Positions 1-9,997 of a DNA stretch of 64,000 nucleotides are shown one piece after another. This DNA comes from Methylomonas methanica (lineage in GTDB: Bacteria > Pseudomonadota > Gammaproteobacteria > Methylococcales > Methylomonadaceae). The stretch lies in assembly GCA_001644045.1 (NCBI GenBank), contig LUUF01000083.1, positions 1-64,000 of the forward strand, read 5' to 3'. The first letter of the stretch is position 1; the number at the start of each line of letters is the position of its first letter. The notes below the pieces were generated by a model. It had not been told where the DNA came from. It worked only from the letters and a program-made list of their open reading frames with translations, and ran no database searches. Made by a program: the position numbers and the translations under genes.

Positions 1-544
1 AAAAAATCTTTCGGCAAAAATAGCGACTCTCCGGGAGCTTTTTCACCAACACTTCGCCGGTTTCAGGGAAGAAATACACCTTCCGGGGATAGATATCGAG
101 CATGTCGTCAGCGACCACCGGAATGTTCCGGTTGGCCAGATAACCGCGCAAAAATTGAGCGCTACGGGCACCGGCATTGTTGCGCTGCATACCGTTAAGA
201 ATATTGCCGCCGCCAAACACCTTGGCTTCCAGCCGGCCCTCTTCTGCGCCCATATTGACCAGATGGTCGATGAAACTGTCCATGCCGGCGGTGGCCATGT
301 TCTCCATGCGCCGATTGAGCGGTTGATCTTCGTTGACGTTGACCACCATGAATTGATACATACCGCCGATACCTTGGCGACGATCCCGAATGCAGGCGAT
401 GACGCAGGAGCCCAACACCGTGACGATTACCTCTCCGGAGTTGACAACGCAATATTCGCCTGGAGTGATCTTGAAGGCGCGAAGGCGCTGGTGGGGGTCG
501 TAATAGGTTTCGGAGTGTTTTTGCGGGTACATAGCCACGGCCAT
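1..544 (-). CDS. cheD: CheD-like chemoreceptor glutamine deamidase, 3' end outside the window
   Basis: The frame starts at ATG 544 (alternative ATG at 532) and stays open for 181 codons to the left edge, close to a full CheD. CheD deamidates glutamines in chemoreceptors and partners with CheC in some species; it is cytoplasmic. The core is recognisable: a Thr followed by VLGSCV with the catalytic Cys, then IRD, then GIGGMYQFM, and a later KVFGGGNIL segment. In characterised CheD proteins the position 17 residues after the Cys is the catalytic His; here it is Gln (GGMYQFM where GGMNHFM is usual). The protein may therefore be a weak enzyme or a binding protein. The stop codon and any chemotaxis neighbours lie outside the window. 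Confidence 0.85.
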   Translation of the reverse strand, partial: MAVAMYPQKHSETYYDPHQRLRAFKITPGEYCVVNSGEVIVTVLGSCVIACIRDRRQGIGGMYQFMVVNVNEDQPLNRRMENMATAGMDSFIDHLVNMGAEEGRLEAKVFGGGNILNGMQRNNAGARSAQFLRGYLANRNIPVVADDMLDIYPRKVYFFPETGEVLVKKLPESRYFCRKIF

Positions 545-990
545 CTTAAATGTTATGGAAAGTTAAACTATCGAATATCGTCCAAAGTTAATACAGTTTC
601 AGCAAGAATTCGGCCAATACAGAATTTGGCTGCTTCCTCAAACCTTTAGCCTGGCACTATATCTGCGACTGTAAAACAGTCCGACACATCTTCGCGGGTT
701 TAGTTGCCAGCCTCCGCAACGAAGAGCTCAGTTGCCACAACTCTCATGAACGACACCGGAGCGGCGAATCGCCACGCAGATCTGTGCACGGGCCGTATTG
801 GTGCGCATCGTGCTCGATTGGTGCATCAATGCTTTCCGCGAATCCGACTTCAACACAAATCGTCGCACCAGCGAAACAACGCCAGCAAACTCAAAACCTA
901 AGTCAATAATTCCGTTAAACTCCCTCAAAAAGCACCTCACTCCAAACTCTACTAACAGGTCGGCTCAACACAACTCAAAAGGCATTTTCC
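545..990. other. Intergenic region between cheD and the membrane-protein gene
   Basis: About 450 bases between two divergent genes. I see no coding frame with a convincing start. A GG-N10-GC pair at 652-666 on the + strand resembles a weak sigma-54 site but matches the consensus poorly and lies 330 bases from the next gene. No hairpin terminator was seen. Confidence 0.5.
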
Positions 991-1986
991 ATGAAAACCC
1001 CACACTTCTCCGAAACGAAAGCACTACGTTTTGCGCTTGCGCCGCTGCTGGTATACATCCTGGCGCTGGCGACTCTGGAATTCGGCGGGTTGGGGTTCAA
1101 AGGGATAGTCGAAACACTCCACCCGCAAACAAATACCTTTACGGAGCTGTCTCCCACCCTGCTCATCATGAACCATGCGCGTGTCACTTGGCTTTGTGCG
1201 GTATTGATATTTGCCTCGTTGGCTATTGCGGTGATGTCAGCAAGTGTTTTAATCATGCGCTCAGCCTTGTCTTCACAAGGATTTATTAGCTTCCTGCTCG
1301 CCGGTACAGGACTGTCCGTGATCGGGCTGGCCCAACTCTGGGCCAGCACCACGCCCGATTCGAATCTCGGACTGATTTTTCGAATTACCCAGGCCGGCCT
1401 GCGCAATTCCGCCAACTTTACAGACACCGACCTGGCCTCCATCACCACGCTGGTTACATTAGTGAATGTGTTGGCAGCCATTGCACCGATTTTTGTGATG
1501 CTGGCCGGATGCAGTTTGCTGACCATACCCACAAATAGTGAAACAACCGATCCCAGACGATTTCTACGTCGGCGCATGACCCAACTGAAAGCCCTAACCG
1601 ATCTAGGTTCAGCTTTGTTGGTCGCGGGAGCGTTGCACATGCTAGTCTGGTTGCGTTGGCCCATCGCTTTTACCGAAGACGCGGCCATGCAGAAAGCCTT
1701 TGGCGAATGGGCGCTATCCGTCACCCTTTACTGCGGCACCACGTATTCGCTAATGATCGCCGCGTTTTATATTCCTTGCTCCTGGGCTCTCAGTAAAAAT
1801 GCGGAAACCTCATTGCAGCGGGCGCTACCGGATTGGTCGGAATCCGAGCTGGCCGACTGGCTGGATAAATACGGCTTTTCCAGCGCACCCATCCGGCAAC
1901 TTCCGCAAATCATCGCGGCGCTGGCGCCGATGCTGGCCGGGCCGATAGGTTCTGCGATCAGCAGTTTGGGCAACAAAGCCGGCTAG
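991..1986 (+). CDS. Unknown multi-pass membrane protein
   Basis: A 331-residue protein I do not recognise. Hydrophobic stretches near residues 12-32, 67-92, 97-115, 150-175, 205-222 and 240-262 suggest five or six membrane segments. An Arg-rich loop (DPRRFLRRRMTQ, about residues 188-200) and a soluble C-terminal tail with an acidic, Trp-containing segment (PDWSESELADWLDKYGF) follow, so the tail probably faces the cytoplasm by the positive-inside rule. No conserved catalytic motif is visible. It stands alone between cheD on the other strand and rlmKL. Function unknown. Confidence 0.75.
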   Translation: MKTPHFSETKALRFALAPLLVYILALATLEFGGLGFKGIVETLHPQTNTFTELSPTLLIMNHARVTWLCAVLIFASLAIAVMSASVLIMRSALSSQGFISFLLAGTGLSVIGLAQLWASTTPDSNLGLIFRITQAGLRNSANFTDTDLASITTLVTLVNVLAAIAPIFVMLAGCSLLTIPTNSETTDPRRFLRRRMTQLKALTDLGSALLVAGALHMLVWLRWPIAFTEDAAMQKAFGEWALSVTLYCGTTYSLMIAAFYIPCSWALSKNAETSLQRALPDWSESELADWLDKYGFSSAPIRQLPQIIAALAPMLAGPIGSAISSLGNKAG

Positions 1987-2102
1987 GCTGCCGCGGCTGG
2001 TTTGCAGCTTGTGTAGTTACAGCGCTTTACAACTAAAAATATCCACCGCAGTAACGACACATTTTAGTATCCTACCCGACCATTCAGCACCAACCGCAAA
2101 CC

Positions 2103-4298
2103 ATGACCCAATACCACTTGTTCGCCACCACGCCCAAAGCGATGGAAGGCATCCTCGCCAATGAAATCAAAGCCCTGGGCGGCCAGAACGTCCGCGAAAA
2201 AATGGCCGGCGTGGCTTTCGAAGGCGATCTGGCACTGGCTTACCGGGTCTGCCTGTGGTCGCGCACCGCCAACCGGGTGTTTCTGCCCTTGAGCAGTTTC
2301 GAGGTCAAATCCCAGCAGGATTTGTACGACGGCGTGAAAAAGATCAACTGGTTCGAGCATATCAAACCCGACGACAGCCTGGCGGTCTCGTTTAGCAGCA
2401 AAAACAACCCGGCCATCAACAACACCCATTTCGGTGCCTTGAAGGTCAAGGACGCCATCGTCGATCAGATGCGCGCCAAGTTCAACAAGCGGCCCAATAT
2501 CGACACCGACCGGCCCAGCATTCGCGTCAACGTCTATCTGCACAACGATACTGCACAGTTAAGCCTGGACTTATCCGGCGAGAGTTTGCACAAGCGTGGC
2601 TATCGCGACGTCAACATCGCCGCACCGATCAAGGAAAACCTGGCGGCGGCGATTTTGCTGCGCGCCGGCTGGCCGAAAATCGCCGAACAAGGCGGCTCGC
2701 TGCTCGATCCAATGTGCGGCTCCGGCACCATGTTGTTGGAAGGGGCGATGATCGCCGCCGATTATGCGCCGGGCTTGCAACGCGATTATTTCGGCTTTCT
2801 GGGCTGGAAAAAACACGACGCCGAGCTGTGGCAAAGCCTGTTGGACGAAGCCAATCGACGCCGGGATGTTGGCCTGAGCAAAATGCCGGTTATCGTCGGT
2901 TTCGATCAGGACCGCCGCACGGTGGTGGCCGCGTTACAGCATGTTGAAAACGCCGGTTTGGCCGGCAAAATTCATATCGAACGGCGCGATATCGCCGATG
3001 CGACGGCGGCGGAGGGCTGGCCCAAGGGCTTGATCGCCTGTAACCCACCCTACGGCGAACGACTGGGCGACGAGGCGGAAACCTCCGAGCTGTATCGCCG
3101 TTTCGGCGAGGTACTGAAACAGCGCTTCGTCGGCTGGCAGGTAGCGATGATCATCAGTAATCCGGAGCTGGGCTTTAGATTAGGCGTGCGTTCGCAAAAA
3201 CCGATTACCTTGTTCAACGGCGCGCTGGAGTGCAAATTGCTGCGCTTTAATATCGAAGGACAGACGTTTTTCGAACCTAAAGCCAAATCCCAGCAAGAAC
3301 GCATAGAGCAGATCAGCCGGCGTACCGAAACCGAACAGCCGGATAATCAGGCGGAAATGTTCGCCAACAGACTGCGCAAGAATCTGAAAAAAATCGGCAA
3401 ATGGGCCAAGCAAAACCAGGTCAGCTGCTACCGGCTTTACGACGCCGATTTGCCGGAATACGCTGTGGCGGTGGATGTTTATCAGGGCGAGCAAACCTGG
3501 GTCAACGTCCAAGAATACGAGTCGCCGAAAACCATCGACCCGGCCAAAGCCAATCAGCGCCTGGCCGGGGCGATGGTGGAAATCCCCAAGGTACTGGAGA
3601 TACCCAAGGAACAGGTGTTTTTAAAAATCCGCCGTAAGCAGAAGAGTACCGATCAGTACGAGAAACAGGGCGAATCCGGCCGCTTTCATGTGGTCGAGGA
3701 AGGCGGTTGCAAGTTTTGGGTCAATTTCGAGGATTATCTGGATACCGGCCTGTTTCTGGATCACCGACCGATCCGTTTATTGATACAACAGCAAGCCAGG
3801 GGCAAGCGCTTCCTGAATCTGTTTGCCTATACCGGCAGCGCCAGCGTGCATGCGGCGGTGGGCGGGGCGGCGTCCAGCGTCACCGTCGATATGTCCAACA
3901 CCTATCTGGACTGGGCCAAGCGCAATTTCGACCTGAACGGCATTCAAGGTGACCACAAACTGCTACGCGCCAATTGCGTGGAATGGCTGGCGGAACAAGC
4001 CGGCGCCAAAGACAAACCGCAGTTCGACCTAATCTTTCTCGATCCGCCGACCTTTTCCAATTCCAAGAAAATGGACGAAGCGTTTGATATTCAAAATGAT
4101 CATCTGCACTTGCTACGCAGTGCCGTTGCCCTGCTGGCAGCGGACGGCGTACTGTATTTTTCCACCAACTTCCGCCGTTTCAAACTGGATAGGCAGGCCT
4201 TGGCGGATTTACAGATAGAAGACATCAGCGCGCAAACCATTCCGGAGGATTTCGCCCGCGATCAAAAAATTCATTATTGCTGGAGGATTAAACGATGA
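2103..4298 (+). CDS. rlmL: Bifunctional 23S rRNA (G2445-N2/G2069-N7) methyltransferase RlmKL
   Basis: The 731-residue length fits the fused RlmKL enzyme of gammaproteobacteria, which modifies two guanines of 23S rRNA with S-adenosylmethionine. Order of domains: an N-terminal THUMP-type RNA-binding region (about 45-160), the RlmL Rossmann methyltransferase with DPMCGSGTMLLEGA near 202 and the catalytic NPPYGERLG near 313, then the RlmK methyltransferase with LNLFAYTGSASVHA near 570 and the DPPTFSNSK motif near 646. Both active-site motifs are intact, so both activities are expected. The stop overlaps the acyP start (ATGA), indicating translational coupling. Confidence 0.97.
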   Translation: MTQYHLFATTPKAMEGILANEIKALGGQNVREKMAGVAFEGDLALAYRVCLWSRTANRVFLPLSSFEVKSQQDLYDGVKKINWFEHIKPDDSLAVSFSSKNNPAINNTHFGALKVKDAIVDQMRAKFNKRPNIDTDRPSIRVNVYLHNDTAQLSLDLSGESLHKRGYRDVNIAAPIKENLAAAILLRAGWPKIAEQGGSLLDPMCGSGTMLLEGAMIAADYAPGLQRDYFGFLGWKKHDAELWQSLLDEANRRRDVGLSKMPVIVGFDQDRRTVVAALQHVENAGLAGKIHIERRDIADATAAEGWPKGLIACNPPYGERLGDEAETSELYRRFGEVLKQRFVGWQVAMIISNPELGFRLGVRSQKPITLFNGALECKLLRFNIEGQTFFEPKAKSQQERIEQISRRTETEQPDNQAEMFANRLRKNLKKIGKWAKQNQVSCYRLYDADLPEYAVAVDVYQGEQTWVNVQEYESPKTIDPAKANQRLAGAMVEIPKVLEIPKEQVFLKIRRKQKSTDQYEKQGESGRFHVVEEGGCKFWVNFEDYLDTGLFLDHRPIRLLIQQQARGKRFLNLFAYTGSASVHAAVGGAASSVTVDMSNTYLDWAKRNFDLNGIQGDHKLLRANCVEWLAEQAGAKDKPQFDLIFLDPPTFSNSKKMDEAFDIQNDHLHLLRSAVALLAADGVLYFSTNFRRFKLDRQALADLQIEDISAQTIPEDFARDQKIHYCWRIKR

Positions 4299-4567
4299 GC
4301 GAGTGTTTACATCTCATCGTCAAGGGCCGGGTGCAGGGCGTGTATTTTCGCGCCTACACTCAAAAGCAGGCCGTGAAGCTGAATCTGAAAGGCTTTGTCA
4401 GAAATCTGGCCGACGGCAGTGTCGAAATCGTCGCCAGCGGCCATCCGGAAGAACTACAAAAGCTGGTAGCCTGGTGCCATAAGGGGCCGATATTGGCGAA
4501 GGTGGCCGAAGTGATCGTCAACCCATATGAAGCTGGCGAGCATTTTGAGGTGTTTGAGATTAGGTAG
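4295..4567 (+). CDS. acyP: Acylphosphatase
   Basis: A 90-residue protein of normal acylphosphatase length, hydrolysing the carboxyl-phosphate bond of acylphosphates. The signature GRVQGVYFRAYTQ carries the substrate-binding Arg (about residue 19), and VRNLADGSVEI carries the catalytic Asn (about residue 37). The ATG overlaps the rlmKL stop codon, so the two are translated from one transcript. The pairing with an rRNA methyltransferase has no obvious metabolic logic. Confidence 0.95.
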   Translation: MSECLHLIVKGRVQGVYFRAYTQKQAVKLNLKGFVRNLADGSVEIVASGHPEELQKLVAWCHKGPILAKVAEVIVNPYEAGEHFEVFEIR

Positions 4568-4793
4568 ATTCAATACTGCTAGACATTTGTCTAAGCGATA
4601 TTTAGTTTGGGCTAAACTCAATACCGTTTTCTCAATCTTTAGCCTACCCACTCCCTAGCAAGCAGTTTCCGACTACCTAACAGCTCAAACAACTTCTACC
4701 CCCCTTCCCCGTCAAATCGGATTACAATAGCGAACATTTATTCCCAACAAAGGGCGCAGCTTAGACGCCCGCCAGCAATCGGCAGGAGCAGTT

Positions 4794-5720
4794 TTGGCAG
4801 ACAGAATTATTCGTATCGCTACCCGGCAAAGCCCGCTGGCCTTGTGGCAGGCAGAGCATGTCGCGGCGCGGCTGCAACAGGCGTTTCCCGGATTACAAAC
4901 CGAGCTGGTAAAAATGGTCACGCGCGGCGACAAAATCCTCGACGCACCGCTGGCCAAAGTCGGCGGCAAGGGCTTGTTCGTGAAGGAACTGGAACAAGGC
5001 ATGCTGGAAGGCACGGCCGACATCGCGGTGCATTCCATGAAAGACGTGCCGGTAGAGTTTCCGGAAGGCTTGCATCTGGCGGTGATTCTGGACAGGGAAG
5101 ATCCGACCGACGCCTTCGTCTCCAACAAATACCGTAACCTGGCCGAATTGCCGGCCGACGCTCGCATCGGCACATCCAGTCTGCGCCGCCAGTGCCAAAT
5201 CAAGGAAAAATTCCCGAACGCGGAAATCCTCAGCTTGCGCGGCAACGTCAACACCCGTTTGGCGAAATTGGATGCCGGCGAATACGACGCGATCATTCTG
5301 GCGTCGGCCGGCTTGAAACGGCTGGGGATGGGCGAGCGCATCACGACCCAACTGCAGCCGACGGAAAGCCTGCCGGCGATGGGCCAAGGCGCTATCGGCA
5401 TCGAATGCCGGATCGACGACGCCGAGATTCATGAGTATTTAAAGGTATTGCACGACGAGGACACCAGCATCCGGGTCGGCGCGGAACGGGCGATGAACGC
5501 CAGGCTCAACGGTGGCTGCCAGGTGCCGATTGCCGGTTTTGCGGAAATCAGAGGCGAGCGTTTGTTCATGCGCGGCCTGGTCGGCAGCCCCGACGGTTCT
5601 TTATTATATAGGGCCGAGGCGGAAAGCAGCCTGGCGGACTTCACAGCGTTGGGCAATGCCGTGGCCGAGGATTTATTGGCGCAAGGCGCGGACAGGATAT
5701 TGCGCGAGCTTTATCAGTGA
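4794..5720 (+). CDS. hemC: Hydroxymethylbilane synthase (porphobilinogen deaminase)
   Basis: Condenses four porphobilinogens to hydroxymethylbilane in haem and sirohaem synthesis. The 308-residue protein begins [15 protein letters not shown], has the HSMKDVP loop and SSLRRQ segment of the active site, and [11 protein letters not shown] with the Cys (about residue 241) that carries the dipyrromethane cofactor. The start is TTG at 4794, placed by the AGGAG about 7 bases upstream (near 4783). The gene opens a hemC-hemD-hemX-hemY unit; the 226-base gap upstream contains a TACAAT at 4723-4728 that could be a -10 element, but no good -35 pairs with it. Confidence 0.97.
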   Translation: MADRIIRIATRQSPLALWQAEHVAARLQQAFPGLQTELVKMVTRGDKILDAPLAKVGGKGLFVKELEQGMLEGTADIAVHSMKDVPVEFPEGLHLAVILDREDPTDAFVSNKYRNLAELPADARIGTSSLRRQCQIKEKFPNAEILSLRGNVNTRLAKLDAGEYDAIILASAGLKRLGMGERITTQLQPTESLPAMGQGAIGIECRIDDAEIHEYLKVLHDEDTSIRVGAERAMNARLNGGCQVPIAGFAEIRGERLFMRGLVGSPDGSLLYRAEAESSLADFTALGNAVAEDLLAQGADRILRELYQ

Positions 5721-6499
5721 ACTCGGCTCTAAACGGCGCACGCATTCTGGTGACGCGGCCCGCCGCGCAAGCCGAGAATTTATGTAACTTGATTGAACAA
5801 CAGGCTGGTGTGCCGATACGCTTTCCCACGCTGGAAATCGTTGCGGCAAAGCCCGATCCGGATTTATTGAGGCAAGCCGCCGCCGGCGACTGGCTGATTT
5901 TTACCAGCACCAACGCTGTGGATTTTGCTATCAAGGCGTTCGGTGGCAAAATGCCGGCCTTGCGCAAATTCAAAATCGCGGCGGTTGGTGCCGCGACCGC
6001 CGCCGCGTTGCGACAATCGGGATGGCCGGTGGATTGCGTGCCGGCCAGCGAATTTAACAGCGAAGGCTTGCTGGCCGAACCTGAATTACAAGTCTTAGCC
6101 GGCATGCGTTGCGCGATTGTGCGCGGTGTCGGCGGCCGTGAGAAATTGGCGGAAAGCTTGCGCAGCCGTGGCGCGGACGCGATTTATCTGGAAGTGTATA
6201 GCCGCAGGCAGCCGATGGCGGACAGCACGGATTTGCGGACAGACATAGCGCAAGGGCGGCTGGACGCAGTGACTATCACCAGCGTCGAAGCGTTACAAAA
6301 CTTGCTGGCGATGCTGGACGGCGAGTCGATAGTATTGTTGAAATCGATACTTTTAGTCGTAATGAGCGAGCGGATCGGCCAAGCGGCCGAAGATTTCGGA
6401 TTTAAACAGATTGCAGTGAGCGCACAGCCCACGGATGCAGCGATTTTAGAGACCTTGACGACGTTATTGAACGGGGAAAACAGTGGCCGAAGTAATTGA
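5717..6499 (+). CDS. hemD: Uroporphyrinogen-III synthase
   Basis: Cyclises and inverts ring D of hydroxymethylbilane to give uroporphyrinogen III. The protein has 260 residues and the two-lobed HemD pattern: [14 protein letters not shown] at the start, [13 protein letters not shown], then YLEVYSRR and a C-terminal [10 protein letters not shown]. HemD sequences are weakly conserved; the assignment rests on these segments and on position after hemC. The GTG start overlaps the hemC stop by four bases (GTGA), and the 3' end overlaps hemX by 17 bases. Confidence 0.93.
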   Translation: MNSALNGARILVTRPAAQAENLCNLIEQQAGVPIRFPTLEIVAAKPDPDLLRQAAAGDWLIFTSTNAVDFAIKAFGGKMPALRKFKIAAVGAATAAALRQSGWPVDCVPASEFNSEGLLAEPELQVLAGMRCAIVRGVGGREKLAESLRSRGADAIYLEVYSRRQPMADSTDLRTDIAQGRLDAVTITSVEALQNLLAMLDGESIVLLKSILLVVMSERIGQAAEDFGFKQIAVSAQPTDAAILETLTTLLNGENSGRSN

Positions 6500-7649
6500 A
6501 GAACAACAAGAAAATCCAGCTCCGGTAGTGGTGGTTAAAAAATCGCACGCAGGATTGTGGATAGGCATCACCTCTATCGTATTGGTGATCGCCCTCGCTG
6601 GCGCCGGGTTTTTCTTTTTCCAGCAGCTGCGTTTTAGCCAAGACACGGAAAATAACCAGGACAACCTAAAACTGCTTGAGCTCGACAAGGAACTTAACGG
6701 CCTGCGCGAACAGTTGAACGGCGTGCAGACACAAATCGCCAACGTCAATGCTGAAATGACCGGCAAGGACAATCATTTCAACGAGACATTGGCCGATTTC
6801 TCCAAGCTGCATGAAGAGCGCCTGAACACCGCCCGCAAGGAACTGGAAGCATCGATTGTGGCCTTGCAGCGGCAACTGGGTAAAACCCGCGGCGATTGGC
6901 TGCTGGCCGATGCCGAATATCTGTTGACCGTTGCCAATCAGCGTTTGCACTTGGTCGGCGACGTGACCACCACCCGGGAAGCGCTGGAAGCCGCCGATCA
7001 AAGATTAAGAGAAAGCGGCGACGCGGCGGTATTTAAAGTCCGCGAGCAAATCGCCAAGGAAATCGCCTTGTTGAACGGCGCCACCGTGCCGGATATCGTC
7101 GGCATCTATTCCGGCATCCAGCATCTACAAGATGCAGTGGAAAGCCTGTCGGTGTTTCTACCGCATGCCGGCAAACAGCCGGAAAAACCCGAACCCAATA
7201 GCGACCTGTCCGAACACGGCCATGAAATTTTGAACACGGTGGCCAAGCAACTGGAAGGCTACGTGGTGCTGCGCCACACCGAACAACCGGTCAACGCCAT
7301 CCTGACCCCGGAAGAAGCACACTTCATCAAGCAGCAGTTGAAGGTCCGGCTGGAAATGATCGAAATTGCGCTAGTGCAACAAAACGACACCTTGTTTTCC
7401 AGCAGCATCGCCGACGCCAAACAATGGCTGAAGAAAAATTTCGCGGAAAACCAACAAACCGATAAATTCCTGGCCGAACTCGACAAATTGGCCAATGTGC
7501 AAATCCGCAGCCAATATCCCGATGTCAGCGGCTCGTTGAAGCTGTTGAAAGACATCAGCAAATTACGCATCGAATCCGATAAAGCCGTGCTGAACAATCC
7601 GCCAGCGGAAACGGCCTCGCCGGCAACACCCTCTGCCGGCCAGCAATAA
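6483..7649 (+). CDS. hemX: HemX, membrane-anchored protein of the hem operon
   Basis: A 388-residue protein with a short cytoplasmic N-terminus, one membrane helix (about 22-46, LWIGITSIVLVIALAGAG), a long heptad-rich coiled coil (about 55-125) and a helical periplasmic domain containing GDWLLADAEYLLTVANQRL, the hallmark of HemX. HemX is often annotated as uroporphyrinogen-III methyltransferase, but it lacks the SAM-binding fold; its exact role is unresolved and may be scaffolding of haem-pathway enzymes. Start GTG 6483 lies inside hemD. The C-terminus is Ala/Pro-rich. Confidence 0.92.
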   Translation: MAEVIEEQQENPAPVVVVKKSHAGLWIGITSIVLVIALAGAGFFFFQQLRFSQDTENNQDNLKLLELDKELNGLREQLNGVQTQIANVNAEMTGKDNHFNETLADFSKLHEERLNTARKELEASIVALQRQLGKTRGDWLLADAEYLLTVANQRLHLVGDVTTTREALEAADQRLRESGDAAVFKVREQIAKEIALLNGATVPDIVGIYSGIQHLQDAVESLSVFLPHAGKQPEKPEPNSDLSEHGHEILNTVAKQLEGYVVLRHTEQPVNAILTPEEAHFIKQQLKVRLEMIEIALVQQNDTLFSSSIADAKQWLKKNFAENQQTDKFLAELDKLANVQIRSQYPDVSGSLKLLKDISKLRIESDKAVLNNPPAETASPATPSAGQQ

Positions 7650-7661
7650 GCGAGTGGCATT

Positions 7662-8897
7662 ATGAAAAATCTCATGTATTTTCTCGGCTCCTTGCTTTGC
7701 GCCGTCTTGGTGGCGTTTTTGCTGCATAGCTGGCTGGTCAAACAGAACGATCCGGGTTATGTGTTGATCGGGTTCGGCCACTGGTCGCTGGAAACCTCTT
7801 TGACCGTATTCGCCGTCGCGCAAGTGATCGGCTTTTTCCTGCTATACAATTTTTTCCGTTTGATGGGCGTCTTGATTCGCATGCCCAACCAATTTGCCAA
7901 GCGCCGCCGCAATATCCGCTTCAACCGCTCGCACGAAGCCTTGGTCGCCGGCTTATTCGACGCGGCAGACGGTAATTGGGAGCGCGCCGAGAAAGTGCTG
8001 ATCAAACATGCCGCGCATAGCGGCGCGCCTTTGCTACATTATCTGACGGCCGCCAGAGCGGCGCAGTCCCGCGGCGCGCTGGACAAACGCGACGAATATC
8101 TGCAAAAAGCCAGCGAACAATCACCGGACACCAATATGACCGTCGGCTTGACCCAGGCCGAACTGCATCTGTCCGAAAAACAATTCGAGCAAGCCTTGGA
8201 AACGCTGGGCAAATTGCACTCGATCAACCCCGGCCATGCCCGCGTCTTGAAAATGATGCATCAGGCTTATCAACATCTTGGCGATTGGGAAGGCTTAAGC
8301 AAACTATTGCCCACGCTGCAACAGCATAAAGTGTTGATGGAAACCGAAGTAAAATTGCTGGAAACGGAAACCTTTAGCCGCTTGCTGAAACAGACAATCG
8401 CGCAGGGCGACCGCCAAGCGATCCAAACCTGCTGGGAAGGCATCCCGGAGCACATTAAGACTCTGCCGGGTATCGCCAATATCTATTTTGCGGCGATGAT
8501 TGCAGCGGGCGCCGGTGCCAGCGTCGAATCAGCCATGCTCAAGCAATTGGGCAGGCATTGGGACGACACCTTGCTGGTGTTGGTTTCGAATATCGAAACG
8601 GAAGATAAAGCCAAGCAATTGCAGTCGATCGAACAATGGCTGGCGGTGTATCCCAGCAATGCGGTGCTATTAAGAGTGCTGGGCAAGCTGGCTTTGAAAG
8701 CCGCGCAAATGGAAAAAGCCGAACAATATTTGTTGAAAAGTCTGAATACCGAAGCGTCGGTGGCGACCTACCAACTGCTGGGCGAATTGTTGTTTACCAA
8801 GGGAGACAAGGATCAAGCCTGCGACTACTTTAAACGCGGCATGGAATTGGCCTCGGCCGAGTTGATTAGCGGCGTCGAGGAAATTCGCGCCGTTTAA
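7662..8897 (+). CDS. hemY: HemY, membrane TPR protein of the hem operon
   Basis: A 411-residue protein with two N-terminal membrane segments (about 4-24 and 43-65), then a basic stretch (FAKRRRNIRFNRSHEAL) and a helical repeat region resembling TPRs through the C-terminus. This is the proteobacterial HemY, not the protoporphyrinogen oxidase HemY of Gram-positives. It accompanies HemX in hemCDXY operons and may coordinate haem enzymes at the membrane; the biochemical role is not settled. It starts 12 bases after hemX and ends 17 bases before a convergent gene, with no clear terminator between. Confidence 0.92.
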   Translation: MKNLMYFLGSLLCAVLVAFLLHSWLVKQNDPGYVLIGFGHWSLETSLTVFAVAQVIGFFLLYNFFRLMGVLIRMPNQFAKRRRNIRFNRSHEALVAGLFDAADGNWERAEKVLIKHAAHSGAPLLHYLTAARAAQSRGALDKRDEYLQKASEQSPDTNMTVGLTQAELHLSEKQFEQALETLGKLHSINPGHARVLKMMHQAYQHLGDWEGLSKLLPTLQQHKVLMETEVKLLETETFSRLLKQTIAQGDRQAIQTCWEGIPEHIKTLPGIANIYFAAMIAAGAGASVESAMLKQLGRHWDDTLLVLVSNIETEDKAKQLQSIEQWLAVYPSNAVLLRVLGKLALKAAQMEKAEQYLLKSLNTEASVATYQLLGELLFTKGDKDQACDYFKRGMELASAELISGVEEIRAV

Positions 8898-8914
8898 TGC
8901 CGTAAAAACCGCCG

Positions 8915-9997
8915 CTAATTTAACGTCCGGACAACCTCGGCATCCGCATATTCGCTTTTGATTGCCAGAATTTCCGGCAAATTCTTTTTCAACAGCGGCG
9001 CCAATTTAGGGTCGAAATGTTTGCCGGATTCGGACGCGATATACGTCAAGGTGTCTTCCACCGTCCAGGCCGGCTTATAAGGACGCTGCGAAGTCAGTGC
9101 GTCGAACACATCGGCCAAAGCACAAATCCTACCCGCAATCGAAATATCCTCTTCTCTCAAGCCATTCGGGTAACCGGTGCCGTCCCATTTTTCGTGGTGA
9201 TGTTGGGCAATGGTGCGCGCGGCCCGCATCAACTCGGTCGGCGAGCCGGATAAGATATTCGCGCCCATTTGCACATGGGTTTGCATGATCCGCCATTCTT
9301 CGGCATCCAGCTTGCCGGTTTTTAACAGAATCCGGTCCGGAATACCGATCTTACCGATATCGTGCATGGGCGCGGCATTCAGAATAATTTCCGCGTCCTG
9401 CTCGTTTAAACCGTAAGCCAAAGCCAGCAACTGCGCATATTTGCTCATGCGGATGATATGGTTGCCGGTCTCGTTATCTCGGTATTCGGCGGCCAGCCCC
9501 AATCTGCGTATTACTTCCTGACGCGTACGATACAGTTCGTCGGTTCTGGTTTTTACCTGTTGTTCTAGGAGACGATTTTGATCGCGGATCTGATTGTGCA
9601 TCAGCCGCACTTCCAGCAGATTATGAATGCGGGTGACCGCTTCTAGCTGATCGAAAGGTTTGGTCAGAAAATCCTTTGCGCCCAAACTCAGCGCTTTCAG
9701 CCGGGTTTCCATATCCGGTTGCGCACTGAGCACCAGTACCGGTAAATAGTCGTCCTTGAAGCGCTGCTGCAGCTGCTCCATCACATCGAAGCCGCTGAGA
9801 TGCGGCATGCGGATATCCAGTAAAAATGCATCGAAGCGAGTGGTATCGCATAGGGAGCTTACTTCGCGAGAATCACAGGTCGATTGAATATTCCGATAGC
9901 CCTGGCGCTGCAAAATTTTTTCCAGCAGTTTGACGTTCGCGGGTTCGTCGTCGACGATGAGAATAGCGGCTTGCAGAATATGCTGTTTTAAGTCCAC
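8915..9997 (-). CDS. Response regulator with HD-GYP output (RpfG-like c-di-GMP phosphodiesterase)
   Basis: The N-terminal receiver (about 11-130) has the acidic pair D16/D17, phospho-acceptor D61 in LLDIRMP, and the conserved Lys in LTKPF. A helical linker (about 130-165) leads to an HD-GYP domain with HDIGKIGIPD (212-221) and HHHEKWDGTGYPNGL (266-280), so the metal ligands and GYP motif are intact. HD-GYP domains hydrolyse cyclic di-GMP. The architecture equals RpfG; no sensor kinase lies next to it. The preceding gene (10220-11356) is another response regulator on the same strand, 222 bases away. Confidence 0.92.
   Translation of the reverse strand: MDLKQHILQAAILIVDDEPANVKLLEKILQRQGYRNIQSTCDSREVSSLCDTTRFDAFLLDIRMPHLSGFDVMEQLQQRFKDDYLPVLVLSAQPDMETRLKALSLGAKDFLTKPFDQLEAVTRIHNLLEVRLMHNQIRDQNRLLEQQVKTRTDELYRTRQEVIRRLGLAAEYRDNETGNHIIRMSKYAQLLALAYGLNEQDAEIILNAAPMHDIGKIGIPDRILLKTGKLDAEEWRIMQTHVQMGANILSGSPTELMRAARTIAQHHHEKWDGTGYPNGLREEDISIAGRICALADVFDALTSQRPYKPAWTVEDTLTYIASESGKHFDPKLAPLLKKNLPEILAIKSEYADAEVVRTLN

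Noticed and set aside
652-666. Sigma-54-like site (TGGCAC then TGC, GG-N10-GC) in the cheD upstream region
   Set aside because: Spacing fits but the -12 part is poor, it faces away from cheD and lies 330 bases from the next gene.
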